Source: Bradyrhizobium sp. BR 10289 (GTDB lineage Bacteria > Pseudomonadota > Alphaproteobacteria > Rhizobiales > Xanthobacteraceae). From it: a stretch of 64,000 bases of DNA. A program made the translations under genes and the position numbers. Under the pieces are notes generated by a model. The model was not told the origin of the DNA, ran no database searches, and worked only from the letters and a program-made list of their open reading frames with translations. The stretch's first letter is position 1, and every line of letters starts with the position of its first letter. Positions 50,700 to 59,308 of the stretch are shown here, one piece after another. The stretch covers positions 124,001-188,000 of the forward strand of contig NZ_JACOFR010000013.1 in NCBI RefSeq assembly GCF_019455385.1, read 5' to 3'.

Positions 50700-51919
50700 G
50701 GACGACGATCCCTGGTGAGGAGTTCGAGCTCGCCGAGCTGCTTCTGGGCGCGTGCGAGAGTTGCGGTCGACGATGCGAGATCGACACGCGCCGGCGTTAC
50801 CGGAGGTTTTTCGGCCGCGGCGGCGGGGTCGCCCGCGAACGGTTTGCGGACATCGAGCGCGAGCTGAACCGTTGCATTGAGGAGCGGAACGTCACGCTCG
50901 AGCAGCTTCGACCGGTCGAGCGCCTTCAGCTCGGCGAGACCGCCGTCATATTCGTCGGTGAGCACTCGCGAAACACCCCGGAAGAAATGGGCTCGCTCGC
51001 GCTCGGCCGAGGCATCGGCGCTGAGCGTCAGCGCCCGCTCGCCGGCAAGCCGGGTCACGGCCATCCGTCCGCTCACCATCGCAGTGCGCGCGATGACGAG
51101 ATAGAGCTTGAGACGGCTGGCGCGATCGATCTGCTCGAGCAGGTTGACGATCCGTGCGAACCGCTTCTCGTCCAGCGCGAGGCTCGATTGCGTCAGGCCG
51201 GAGGAGAAGCGCTGCCAGAAATCGCCGGCATAGATCGAGTTGCGGTAGTGGCGGATATAGGCCAGCGTCAGGAACTCGAACTTGTCGAACTCCTCGGCCT
51301 GTCCGACCAGTAGGATCTCGCGCCGCAGGGCCGCCTCCTCGACGAGCGTGCCGGGCAGCAGCAGGCGCGCGTCGTCCAGGCGCTCAATCGCGAACGATGC
51401 CTCGTTACGCGCGAACAGCGCGCCCTGGACCAGCGCGACCTGCCCGCCCAAGCCCGACGGAAGCGTCCGCGGCTTGACGTCCCTGAGTAGCTCGCGCGCC
51501 TCGTCCTGTCGGCCCTCGACATAGGCCAGCGCTCCGTCGAACAGCCGTCCGTCGACATTGATCTTGTCCCGCGGAAGCTTGCGGACCACCTGTGGCGCGC
51601 CGCCGCTGAGCAGGTAGATAACGACGGCCTGGCCGTTCTGCGCATTGTTCCACGTGCTCGCATCGGCGGCGAGGAACTTCTCGCCGATCTGCCGGATCAG
51701 CGCGATGTGGCTGCCATGCGCCGCGGTGTCGCCACTGGCGATGCCGTCCTGCACCGCCTGCAATCCGCGCACGAGCTCATAGGGCTCGTTCGCTGTCGAG
51801 GCTGGCGCCGGGGCCGCCACAGGTGCTGGCGTTGGCGCCGGTGCGGTCTCGGCCCATACGCGTGTGGCCGTCAGCGGCAACGACGTCAGCAGCACTGCGC
51901 AGAAGAGCGGCCTGATCAA
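50696..51919 (-). CDS. motC: Periplasmic motility protein MotC
   Basis: A 407-residue rhizobial MotC. It has a signal peptide (IRPLFCAVLLTSLPLTATRVWA), a short Pro/Ala linker, then a helical repeat domain: YELVRGLQAVQDGIASGDTAAHG, RKLPRDKINVDGRLFDGALAY (both abbreviated here to YELVRGLQAV and RKLPRDKINV). It binds MotB in the periplasm and is needed for torque generation in rhizobia. I chose TTG 51919, overlapping the motB stop as TTGA, with GGGAGAAG upstream; it is the only start that gives an N-terminal signal peptide. Confidence 0.88.
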   Translation of the reverse strand: MIRPLFCAVLLTSLPLTATRVWAETAPAPTPAPVAAPAPASTANEPYELVRGLQAVQDGIASGDTAAHGSHIALIRQIGEKFLAADASTWNNAQNGQAVVIYLLSGGAPQVVRKLPRDKINVDGRLFDGALAYVEGRQDEARELLRDVKPRTLPSGLGGQVALVQGALFARNEASFAIERLDDARLLLPGTLVEEAALRREILLVGQAEEFDKFEFLTLAYIRHYRNSIYAGDFWQRFSSGLTQSSLALDEKRFARIVNLLEQIDRASRLKLYLVIARTAMVSGRMAVTRLAGERALTLSADASAERERAHFFRGVSRVLTDEYDGGLAELKALDRSKLLERDVPLLNATVQLALDVRKPFAGDPAAAAEKPPVTPARVDLASSTATLARAQKQLGELELLTRDRRP

Positions 51920-53232
51920 GGGCGCTTCTCCCGGATCAGGATCTCGATCCGGCGGTTCTGCGCGGCCGCCGGATCGTTCTGAATCTTTGGCCGGCGATCG
52001 GCGTAACCCTCGACGTGCTCGATCCGCTGCGCATCCACGCCGGAGCGGACCAGCATGTAATAGGCCATCTGCGCACGGGCCGTCGACAGCCGCCAATTGT
52101 CGTAGGTCTCGGATTTGTACGGCCGATTGTCGGTGTGGCCGCGGACGATGATCGTGCCGGGACGCTTTGCCAGCAACGGCCCGATCTTGTCGATCACGCG
52201 GATCAGCTCGGGCCGCGGCTCGGCCGAGCCGACCGCGAACATGCCGAAGCTCGCATCGTCGGTCAGGCTGACCAGGAGACCTTCCTCGACCTGGCGTACC
52301 TCGGCCACCGGACCCGCGCCGGCCTTGATGTCCGACAGCGCATCCGCGATCGCGGATTGAAGCTGCTTGACGGTGGGCTGCTGGGCCTGCGCCGCATCGG
52401 AATTCCTGGCTTGATCACCGGAGCGCGGCTGCGCCGCAGCATTGGCTTGAGCGCCCGTCTGCGTATTGGCCTGGGCCGCGCCGTCGCGTTGGGCCGGCGA
52501 CGGGGCTGGGCCAGGCGGCAGCAGGGGCGACAGGTTTGCGGACGAGGCATCCGTATTCGGAGCGATGCTTCCGCCGGCATCATCCTGCGCGGCACGGCGC
52601 GGTTGCGGATCGCCCGGCCCTGCTCCGGACGCATTGTCGCGCGAGGACGCGTTCGGCTTCGGCTCACTGTCGACAAAGCGATCCGAATCCTTGGACGATT
52701 GCGGCGTCAGCTTCCAATAGCCGGGATCGAAGGGATCGCGGTAGGCATCGCCACCCTTGAGGCCATCCTCTTCGGCGGAGGTCAGCGCGCCGGCGCGGCG
52801 CTGGCCCGTTGCCTGGTTCGCGCTGTTGGCGATCTCGGAGAGAGTCGCGTAGGGATCGCGGAACAGAACCTTCTCTTCAAAGGACGCCGGCTTCTCCGCC
52901 GTTGGCGAGTCGCCGCGCCGCTCTTCGTTGGGGCCAGCCGGCTGCCGCCTGCCGTCTTGCCCCTCGAATGTCGTGGGCTCCTTCTTGGAGAGATCCTTGA
53001 GCCCCTTCGGGGCGGGCGCGTTCTCCGCGAGCTTGATCGGGTTGAAATAGCTCGCAACGACCTGCTTCTGATCCTGGTTGAGCGCGTTGAGCAGCCACAT
53101 GACCAGGAAGAACGCCATCATCGCGGTCATGAAATCCGCGTAGGCAATCTTCCATACGCCGCCGTGATGCGCCTCCTCTGCGAAGGCGCTGCGCCGGCGG
53201 ACGATCACGAGTTCCTGCTTGACCTCTTCCAT
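51916..53232 (-). CDS. motB: Flagellar stator protein MotB
   Basis: A 438-residue protein. One N-terminal helix carries the essential stator aspartate in YADFMTAMMAFFLVMWLL (Asp33). A long Asp/Gln/Pro-rich linker of about 200 residues follows, and residues about 300-430 form the OmpA/peptidoglycan-binding domain (IIVRGHTDNRPY, and NWRLSTARAQ). The long linker is normal for rhizobial MotB. MotA is not encoded in the window. Its start is 5 bases after the FliH-like stop. Confidence 0.92.
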   Translation of the reverse strand: MEEVKQELVIVRRRSAFAEEAHHGGVWKIAYADFMTAMMAFFLVMWLLNALNQDQKQVVASYFNPIKLAENAPAPKGLKDLSKKEPTTFEGQDGRRQPAGPNEERRGDSPTAEKPASFEEKVLFRDPYATLSEIANSANQATGQRRAGALTSAEEDGLKGGDAYRDPFDPGYWKLTPQSSKDSDRFVDSEPKPNASSRDNASGAGPGDPQPRRAAQDDAGGSIAPNTDASSANLSPLLPPGPAPSPAQRDGAAQANTQTGAQANAAAQPRSGDQARNSDAAQAQQPTVKQLQSAIADALSDIKAGAGPVAEVRQVEEGLLVSLTDDASFGMFAVGSAEPRPELIRVIDKIGPLLAKRPGTIIVRGHTDNRPYKSETYDNWRLSTARAQMAYYMLVRSGVDAQRIEHVEGYADRRPKIQNDPAAAQNRRIEILIREKRP

Positions 53233-53237
53233 GGCTG

Positions 53238-53936
53238 TTACCGGCGCGCGTCCTTCAGGCGCTCGCCCCAGGCCGCGATCTGCGTTTCAATCACCGTTTG
53301 GTCTGCGACGACGCGGACTTCGACAGTCTCGGCGGCCTCGTACTCGATGCCCGTGCGCCTGGACGCCTCGAGCTGTGTCCTGACGAGGTCGAGCAGTTCG
53401 CTCGGCCCGGTGACCTTGAACACAGGCATCGGCGAATTGCCGGTCAGCGCCGCGATCTGCTCGACCAGCGATCCGATCGCCTTGTCGCGCACCGCGTCGG
53501 CGAGGAACGGCAGCAGGATGCGCGCGACCGAGCTTGCGATGTTGGTCTCGATCTCGCGGCAGGCCGTCTCGAAGCCGCTCACGATCGCGGCCGCCTGCTG
53601 GTCGGACCATTTGGACCGCTCCTCGCCGAGCCGGATCGCGCTGCGCACGCGCTCCTCGGCAACCCTGGCATCGCCTTCCGCAACACCGGCGGCATGGCCG
53701 CGACGATAGGCGTCGTCGAGCGGATTGACCTGCGGCGCTTCCGGCTCCGGCGCCGGCGCGGGCGACTGAATTTGGGGCTGCGGTTGGGGCTGACGCTGAG
53801 GCTGGGCCTGCGGCTCGCGCCGGGCCTCCTTCGGCCGCGTCAGCACGTCCTGGATCTTGGGCGGCGGAGGCGGCGGCGACTTGACCCGGCCATTCGCGTC
53901 GAACTGCGTCAGGAGTTTTCCGATAGCCGCGTTCAT
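53238..53936 (-). CDS. FliH-like export-apparatus protein (putative)
   Basis: A 232-residue protein. The first 85 residues are Pro/Gln-rich low-complexity sequence; the rest is helical with RRGHAAGVAEGDARVAEERV, where GxxxG spacing recalls the FliH AxxxG repeat region, and a C-terminal domain (GPSELLDLVRTQLEASRRTG). FliH is the stator-like negative regulator of the export ATPase FliI. It lies between fliF and motB, overlapping fliF by 4 bases, an unusual place for fliH. The call is by pattern and position. ATG 53936 is preceded by GAGGAGG. Confidence 0.5.
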   Translation of the reverse strand: MNAAIGKLLTQFDANGRVKSPPPPPPKIQDVLTRPKEARREPQAQPQRQPQPQPQIQSPAPAPEPEAPQVNPLDDAYRRGHAAGVAEGDARVAEERVRSAIRLGEERSKWSDQQAAAIVSGFETACREIETNIASSVARILLPFLADAVRDKAIGSLVEQIAALTGNSPMPVFKVTGPSELLDLVRTQLEASRRTGIEYEAAETVEVRVVADQTVIETQIAAWGERLKDARR

Positions 53937-55561
53937 GCCGCCTCCTCGCGTCGCATCCAATCTTTAAGGATCGCTGCTGCCTGCATCTGATCGAGCCGGA
54001 CAATCTGCTCGAGCCGCTTCTGCGGCGTTCGCTGCATCTTGCCTTCGAGGTCTTCAACGAGGTTGAGTTCGGGATCCTGGCCCTCGGCCAATGCAAGAGC
54101 CGACGCAGCTTCGAGTTCGGCGGCCTCGGCCGCTTCGCTTTGCTCCTGCGCCGCGCGATGGGTCAGAATGCCGTTGACCGCGGGCCGAAGACCGAACCAG
54201 ACCAGCATCGAAGCAACGGCCAGGATCGTCACCGCATTGATGACGCTGCCGAGCTGCTTGTTGATCATCTCGACGAAGCTGATCGGCGGCACCGGCGCGA
54301 GCTCGCGCGAACCTTCGATGAAGTCGACGGCCGTGACCTGGATCTGGTCGCCGCGCGCCTTGTCGAGGCCACCGGCCGTCGCCGCGAGCTGGCTGATCTC
54401 GGCGAGCTTGCTGTCGACGATGGCCTGGTTGCTCTTGTCGCCGAGATCGGCAACGAGCCGCGCGCGGTTGACCAGCACGGCGATGAAGAGCTTCTTGACC
54501 GAGTAGCCGTCGCTCACCGTCGTCGTGGTCTTCGACGAGACCTCGAAATTGGTGACGTCCTCGCGGCGGGTCTTGTCCTCGCTGGAGTTCTTGGTGCCGC
54601 CGGCATTGACCTGCTGGTCGGGAAGGTTCTGCTGCACCGTGGTCGGCGTCGACCGGTCCGCGTTCTGCGACTTCTCGTTTTCACGCACGTTTCGTACCGA
54701 ACGCTCGGCGCGAGCCTCCGGATCGTAGACGGTCTCGTTGATCTGGCGCTTGTCGGTCGAGAGCTGCGGGGCGACGCTCACCTCGAAATTGTCGAGGCCC
54801 AGATACGGCGTCAGCGCCTTGCGGATGTTCTCCTGCACCATGCCACCGACCGTCTTCTGAAGGCTTGCCATCTTGGTCGGCGCGGCGCTCGCCTCGTCCT
54901 CTTCGGCGAGCAGCATCGAGCCGTCGGCATCCAGCACGGTGACCTTGTCCTTGCTCATGCCCGGGATGGCTGCTGCGACGAGATGGCGGATCGACTGCGC
55001 CGTGCGCGCCTCGATCGCGCCGTCGGTGCGGAGCACGACCGATGCCGAGGGCGGCTGCTGCGTCGCGCGGAACGAGCCGCGCACCGGCAGCACGATATGC
55101 ACCCGCGCCGCTTTCACGCCTTTCATCAGCTGAACCGTGCGCGCGATCTCGCCCTCGAGCGCCCGCAGCTTGGTCACTTCCTGCATGAACGAGGTCAGGC
55201 CGAGCGAACCGATCTTGTCGAACAGCTCGTAGCCGGAATTGGCGCTGGTCGGCAGCCCCTTCTCCGCGAGCAGCATCCGCGCCTGCATGGTCTGGCTCGG
55301 ACGCACCGAGATCGCGTCACCGGCGGTATTGACGTCGAACGTAACGTTCTGCTCGCGCAGGGCCGCTCCCATGCGGGTCACGTCTTCGCGGGTCAGGCCG
55401 GTATAGAGCGTCTCGAATTCGGGCCGGCTCAGATAGTACGCGCCGCCGACCACGGTGACGAGCACGGCAAAGCCGATCAATCCCAAGGCCATCAGGCGTC
55501 GCGGACCAAGCTCCAGCAGATTATTGAGCAGTTGCTGTATCTGCGCACGACTGAACAGCAT
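53933..55561 (-). CDS. fliF: Flagellar MS-ring protein FliF
   Basis: A 542-residue protein, typical for FliF. The first membrane segment is near residue 25 (LMALGLIGFAVLVTVVGGAYY, cited by LGLIGFAVLVTVV) and the second near 440 (AVTILAVASMLVWFGL). Between them is the periplasmic ring domain with YLSRPEFETLYTGLTREDVTRM and GVKAARVHIVLPVRG. The C-terminal tail binds FliG. ATG 55561 has GAGG upstream and is chosen over the longer frame to 55594. The 299-base gap before it probably holds its promoter. Confidence 0.93.
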   Translation of the reverse strand: MLFSRAQIQQLLNNLLELGPRRLMALGLIGFAVLVTVVGGAYYLSRPEFETLYTGLTREDVTRMGAALREQNVTFDVNTAGDAISVRPSQTMQARMLLAEKGLPTSANSGYELFDKIGSLGLTSFMQEVTKLRALEGEIARTVQLMKGVKAARVHIVLPVRGSFRATQQPPSASVVLRTDGAIEARTAQSIRHLVAAAIPGMSKDKVTVLDADGSMLLAEEDEASAAPTKMASLQKTVGGMVQENIRKALTPYLGLDNFEVSVAPQLSTDKRQINETVYDPEARAERSVRNVRENEKSQNADRSTPTTVQQNLPDQQVNAGGTKNSSEDKTRREDVTNFEVSSKTTTTVSDGYSVKKLFIAVLVNRARLVADLGDKSNQAIVDSKLAEISQLAATAGGLDKARGDQIQVTAVDFIEGSRELAPVPPISFVEMINKQLGSVINAVTILAVASMLVWFGLRPAVNGILTHRAAQEQSEAAEAAELEAASALALAEGQDPELNLVEDLEGKMQRTPQKRLEQIVRLDQMQAAAILKDWMRREEAA

Positions 55562-55817
55562 ATGACCTCGTACCAATGCGAACGTAGAGGACACTCCGCT
55601 GCCAACCTTGTCTGAAGGTTGCGCGAGGACACGAATGTGTCAGTTCGCAGGCGAGACGTTGCAATCTTGCAAGAATCCGGCGCGAAATGATGGTTCGGCA
55701 GCAACAAATGGACGCGCGCGTGCGTGGCAGCACAATCGGCTGCTTCGTTGCAGGCGCATGGCGTCAGGGGGCATTGCGGGCACGTCATGTGCCGCCAAAT
55801 CCGCCGCTCATGGCGGG

Positions 55818-55843
55818 GGCCGTGCTCCCGTGGGAGCACGGCC
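55818..55843 (-). terminator. Hairpin after the third-transcribed flagellin
   Basis: GGCCGTGCTCCC pairs with GGGAGCACGGCC, 18 bases after the stop of the flagellin encoded at 55861-56769. The 12-bp stem is very stable, but no T-tract follows on the minus strand, so this may be a processing or stability hairpin instead of a classical terminator. A short TCTTGCAAGA dyad lies at 55663-55672 in the same gap, upstream of fliF. Confidence 0.55.
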
Positions 55844-55860
55844 AGGTCCGAAGCCGAAGC

Positions 55861-56769
55861 TTACTTGAACAGCGAAAGGATGCTCTGGCTGTTCTGGTTG
55901 GCGATCGAGAGCGCCTGAACGCCGAGCTGCTGCTGGGTCTGCAGCGCCTGGAGGCGGGTCGATTCCGCGTTCATGTCGGCGTCGACGAGCTGGCCGATAC
56001 CGCGATCCACCGAGTCCATCAGGGTCTTGACGAAATCCGTATTGGTCTGGATGCGGTTCTTGACGGCACCAAGGTTGGCGGCGGCCGAGGCCACCGAGTT
56101 GATCACGGCGGTGACCTGCGCGATGTAGGTATCGAGCGTGGTCTGGTCGGACGCCGCGTCGGTCAGCGAGGTGATGTCGATGTTATCGACCGAGACACCG
56201 CTGGTCTGGGTGTCCAGAATGCCGCCGGAGGTCGCGGTGTAGAGCGAAAAGTCGGAGATCGTCAGGGTGATGGTGCCGATGGTGGGCGTGCCGCTGACGC
56301 GGGAGAACGACGACACCAGGTCGAAGGTCGCCGGCGTCGAAGCGGTCGCGCTCAGCCAGTTCACGCCGTTGAAGGTCGCCGCGTCGGCGGTACCCTTCAT
56401 CTGCTGCTGGATCTGGGTGATGTCCGACTGGATCTTGGCACGGTCGATACCGGCTGTCTTGGCTTCGACCAGCAGCGCCTGGAGTTTGGTCAGGCCGCCG
56501 GTCTTGTCGCCGACGACGGCGGTCAGAGCGGTGTATTCGGTGTCGACGGTCGCGGCCGACAGGCCGAGCGAGTCGGAGACGGCGGAGAGCGCGGCGTTGT
56601 CGGCGCGCATTGAAGTCGCGATCGACCAGTAGGCCGCGTTGTCCGAAGCAGTCGCGACGCGTTGGCCCGTCGAAATGCGGCTTTGCGTGGTCGCAAGCTG
56701 CGAGCTGACGTTGCGGAGAGTCTGCAGCGCGGTCATTGCAGACGAGTTGGTGAGCAGACTAGAACTCAT
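55861..56769 (-). CDS. Flagellin (third of three in transcription order)
   Basis: A 302-residue flagellin. The N-terminal D0/D1 helix (MTALQTLRNVSSQLATTQSRIS) and the C-terminal LQTQQQLGVQALSIANQNSQS, cited by its first 12 residues, are the conserved terminal domains; the central part is short, about 120 residues, which fits a small lateral-type filament protein. It differs from the neighbouring copy at only 13 of 302 positions by my count, so the two are a recent duplication. ATG 56769 follows GGGGAC at good spacing. Secreted by the flagellar T3SS without a cleaved signal. Confidence 0.92.
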   Translation of the reverse strand: MSSSLLTNSSAMTALQTLRNVSSQLATTQSRISTGQRVATASDNAAYWSIATSMRADNAALSAVSDSLGLSAATVDTEYTALTAVVGDKTGGLTKLQALLVEAKTAGIDRAKIQSDITQIQQQMKGTADAATFNGVNWLSATASTPATFDLVSSFSRVSGTPTIGTITLTISDFSLYTATSGGILDTQTSGVSVDNIDITSLTDAASDQTTLDTYIAQVTAVINSVASAAANLGAVKNRIQTNTDFVKTLMDSVDRGIGQLVDADMNAESTRLQALQTQQQLGVQALSIANQNSQSILSLFK

Positions 56770-56893
56770 TTTTTGACGTCCCCGTGGAAATGATTGAGTA
56801 TTTTTTGGGACATACCGGGCTTGCACCGGTACGACGGGGCGGCATCATGCCTTTGAGTTGCAGAAAACTGCATTCAATCCATCGTAACGATGG
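56770..56893 (-). promoter_or_regulatory. Conserved flagellin leader RNA, copy 3
   Basis: The 5' leader of the flagellin at 55861-56769. Read on the minus strand it contains, in order, a CCATCG-UAA-CGATGG stem (56879-56893), the block GGCATGATGCCGCCCC, a TACCGG-7 nt-CCGGTA hairpin (56813-56831), and ATGTCCC (56807-56813), which can pair with GGGACGT at 56776-56782, i.e. the Shine-Dalgarno region of this gene. One of the seven pairs is a G-U wobble. The same elements occur in the other two flagellin leaders. Confidence 0.75.
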
Positions 56894-56980
56894 CGATAGC
56901 ACGCGAAGTTTGTGCGAGGCTTGCGGCTCCGCGACCGGACCGCAAGGAGCAGCCGAAACGGCGGCGCGCGGAACGTCATG

Positions 56981-57018
56981 CAAAAAATGAAAGAGCCGCG
57001 CTTCCTGCGAAGCGCGGC
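56981..57018 (-). terminator. Rho-independent terminator after the second flagellin
   Basis: GCCGCGCTTC and GAAGCGCGGC form a 10-bp stem with a CTGC loop, 22 bases after the flagellin stop. On the minus strand it is followed by TCTTTCATTTTTT, a convincing T-tract. It separates this flagellin transcript from the next one. Confidence 0.85.
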
Positions 57019-57040
57019 CCCCCTCAGATGGTTGTCAGAC

Positions 57041-57949
57041 TTAGCGGAACAGCGAGAGGATGCTCTGGCTGTTCTGGTTGGCGATCGAGAGCGCCTGGAC
57101 GCCGAGCTGCTGCTGGGTCTGCAGCGCCTGGAGGCGGGTCGATTCCGCGTTCATGTCGGCGTCGACGAGCTGGCCGACACCGCGATCAACCGAGTCCATC
57201 AGGGTCTTGACGAATTCGGTGTTGGTCGAGATGCGGTTCTTGACGGCGCCGAGGTTGGCAGCGGCCGAAGCGACCGAGTTGATCGCCGCGGTGACCTGCG
57301 CGATGTAGCCGTCGAGCGTGGTCTGGTCGGACGCCGCGTCGGTCAGCGAGGTGATGTCGATGTTGTCGACCGACACACCGCTGGTCTGCGTGTCCAGAAT
57401 GCCGCCCGACGACGAGGTGTAGAGCGAGTAGTCGGAGATCGTCAGCGTGATGGTGCCGATGGTGGGCGTGCCGCCGACGCGGGAGAACGACGACACCAGG
57501 TCGAAGTTCGCCGGGGTTGAAGCCGTCGCGCTCAGCCAGTTGACGCCGTTGAAGGTCGCCGCATCGGCGGTGCCCTTCATCTGCTGCTGGATCTGGGTGA
57601 TGTCCGACTGGATCTTGGCGCGGTCGATACCGGCGGTCTTGGCTTCGACCAGCAGCGCCTGGAGCTTGGTCAGGCCGCCGGTCTTGTCGCCGACGACGGC
57701 GGTCAGAGCGGTATATTCGGTGTCGACGGTCGCAGCCGACAGACCGAGCGAGTCGGAGACGGCGGAGAGCGCGGCGTTGTCGGCGCGCATCGACGTCGCG
57801 ATCGACCAGTAGGCCGCATTGTCCGAAGCAGTCGCAACGCGCTGGCCCGTCGAAATGCGGGTCTGCGTGGTCGCGAGCTGCGAGCTGACATTGCGGAGAG
57901 TCTGCAGCGCGGTCATTGCAGACGAGTTGGTGAGAAGGCTCGAACCCAT
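57041..57949 (-). CDS. Flagellin (second of three in transcription order)
   Basis: A 302-residue flagellin nearly identical to the one at 55861-56769; the differences cluster in the surface-exposed centre (TSSSGG instead of TATSGG, GGTPTIG instead of SGTPTIG). Both conserved helical ends are present. ATG 57949 is preceded by AAAGGGACATC. It has its own leader and terminator, so it is a separate transcription unit. In Bradyrhizobium, lateral filaments are built from two or more such LafA-type flagellins. Confidence 0.92.
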   Translation of the reverse strand: MGSSLLTNSSAMTALQTLRNVSSQLATTQTRISTGQRVATASDNAAYWSIATSMRADNAALSAVSDSLGLSAATVDTEYTALTAVVGDKTGGLTKLQALLVEAKTAGIDRAKIQSDITQIQQQMKGTADAATFNGVNWLSATASTPANFDLVSSFSRVGGTPTIGTITLTISDYSLYTSSSGGILDTQTSGVSVDNIDITSLTDAASDQTTLDGYIAQVTAAINSVASAAANLGAVKNRISTNTEFVKTLMDSVDRGVGQLVDADMNAESTRLQALQTQQQLGVQALSIANQNSQSILSLFR

Positions 57950-58078
57950 TTTGATGTCCCTTTGAGATTGATTGAGTGGGGACATACCGGACTTGCACCG
58001 GTACGGCAGGGCGGCGTCATGCCTTTGGGCTGCGGAAAACCGGTTAGGGCCCAACCTGCCGTAGCGACGACCCTAACC
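57950..58078 (-). promoter_or_regulatory. Conserved flagellin leader RNA, copy 2
   Basis: The leader of the flagellin at 57041-57949. On the minus strand it has a GGTTAGGG...CCCTAACC stem (58042-58078), the block GGCATGACGCCGCCC, the TACCGG-7 nt-CCGGTA hairpin (57985-58003), and ATGTCCC (57979-57985). The last is perfectly complementary to GGGACAT at 57954-57960, which contains the Shine-Dalgarno. The loop is UGCAAGU. Confidence 0.78.
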
Positions 58079-58159
58079 CGCGAAGCTTGTGTGGGGCTTG
58101 TGGCTCTGTGTCCTGACTGCAACAGGACGGCCCGAATTACGGCGCGCGCAGCGTCACGC

Positions 58160-58196
58160 CAAACGAAAGGGCCGCGCTTCGTGAGAAGCGCGGCCC
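58160..58196 (-). terminator. Rho-independent terminator after the first flagellin
   Basis: GGGCCGCGCTTC pairs with GAAGCGCGGCCC around a GTGA loop, 20 bases after the flagellin stop; the minus-strand tail is TTTCGTTT. It is the same hairpin family as the one at 56981-57018, showing that the whole gene-plus-terminator unit was duplicated. Confidence 0.82.
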
Positions 58197-58216
58197 TCCC
58201 TGCATTGTCGTCAGGC

Positions 58217-59122
58217 TTAGCGGAACAGCGACAGGATGCTCTGGCTGCTGTTGTTGGCGATCGAGAGCGCCTGCACGCCGAGCTGCTGCTGGACCTGGAG
58301 GGCCGCCAGGCGGGTGGACTCCTGGTTCATGTCGGCGTCGACAAGCTGGCCGATACCGCGATCGACCGAGTCCATCAGCGATTTGACGAATTCGGTGTTG
58401 GTCGAGATACGGTTCTTGACGGCGCCGAGGTTGGCGGCGGCCGAAGCAGCCGAGTTGATCGCAGCGGTGACCTGCGCGATGTAGCCGTCGAGCGTGGTCT
58501 GGTCGGACGCCGCGTCGGTCAGCGAGGTGATGTCGATGTTGGCAACCGAGACACCGCTGGTCTGCGTGTCCAGAATGCCGCTGGAGGTCGCCGTGTAGAG
58601 CGAGTAGTTCGAGACCGACAGGGTGATCGAGCCGGTGGTCGGGGTGCTTCCGACGCGGGAATAGGACGACACCAGGTCGAACGTCGCCGGCGTCGAAGCC
58701 GTCGTGCTCAGCCAGTTGACGCCGTTGAAGGTCGCCGCATCGGCGGTGCTCTTCAGCTGCTGCTGGATCTGGGTGACGTCGGCCTGGATCTTGCTGCGGT
58801 CGATACCGGCGGTCTTGGCTTGGACCAGCAGCGACTGCAGCTTGGTCAGACCGGAGTCCTTGTCGCCGATGGCCGTGCTCAGAGCGGTGTATTCGGTGTC
58901 GACAGTCGCGGCCGACAGACCGAGCGAGTCGGAGACCGCGGAGAGCGCCGCGTTGTCGGCGCGCATCGAGGTGGCGATCGACCAGTAGGCGGCGTTGTCC
59001 GATGCGGTCGAGACGCGCTGGCCGGTAGAGATGCGGGTCTGCGTGGCGGAGAGCTGCGAACTCACAGACCGCAAGGTCTGGAGTGCGGTCATGGCAGTCG
59101 AGTTCGTAAGCAGGCTTGACAT
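58217..59122 (-). CDS. Flagellin (first of three in transcription order)
   Basis: A 301-residue flagellin, one residue shorter at the N-terminus than the other two and more diverged from them (for example VSTASDN, SGLTKLQSLLVQ, LAALQVQQQLG). It has the same conserved ends and short centre. ATG 59122 is preceded by AAAGGGACATTCGC. It lies directly after the fliP gene but has its own 285-base control region, a periodic motif array and the conserved leader, so it is independently controlled. Confidence 0.92.
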   Translation of the reverse strand: MSSLLTNSTAMTALQTLRSVSSQLSATQTRISTGQRVSTASDNAAYWSIATSMRADNAALSAVSDSLGLSAATVDTEYTALSTAIGDKDSGLTKLQSLLVQAKTAGIDRSKIQADVTQIQQQLKSTADAATFNGVNWLSTTASTPATFDLVSSYSRVGSTPTTGSITLSVSNYSLYTATSSGILDTQTSGVSVANIDITSLTDAASDQTTLDGYIAQVTAAINSAASAAANLGAVKNRISTNTEFVKSLMDSVDRGIGQLVDADMNQESTRLAALQVQQQLGVQALSIANNSSQSILSLFR

Positions 59123-59250
59123 TGCGAATGTCCCTTTGATGTACGCGTTACATTTTCACGAGGGGACATACCGGGCTTTCACCGGTACGGAGGGGCGGCA
59201 TCATGCCTTTGGACTGATGTGGGTGGGGTCCAACCCGCCGTGCCGCATTG
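59123..59250 (-). promoter_or_regulatory. Conserved flagellin leader RNA, copy 1
   Basis: The leader of the flagellin at 58217-59122. On the minus strand it carries GGCATGATGCCGCCCC (59192-59211 region), the TACCGG-7 nt-CCGGTA hairpin (59169-59187), and ATGTCCC (59163-59169), perfectly complementary to GGGACAT at 59128-59134, which overlaps the Shine-Dalgarno. The loop is UGAAAGC, a two-base change from copy 2 while the stem is unchanged. Confidence 0.78.
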
Positions 59251-59308
59251 CTAACACGTCGAATCTTGCGCCGAGATTAAGATCGGCTTGAATTTCATAG
59301 CAATATCA

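Noticed and set aside
56807..58005. Resemblance of ACCGGTGCAAGTCCGGT in the flagellin leaders to the P4 region of cobalamin riboswitches
   Set aside because: No B12 box or the following CCCCCGC core is present, and the genes are flagellins. The similarity is a T-loop-like hairpin only.
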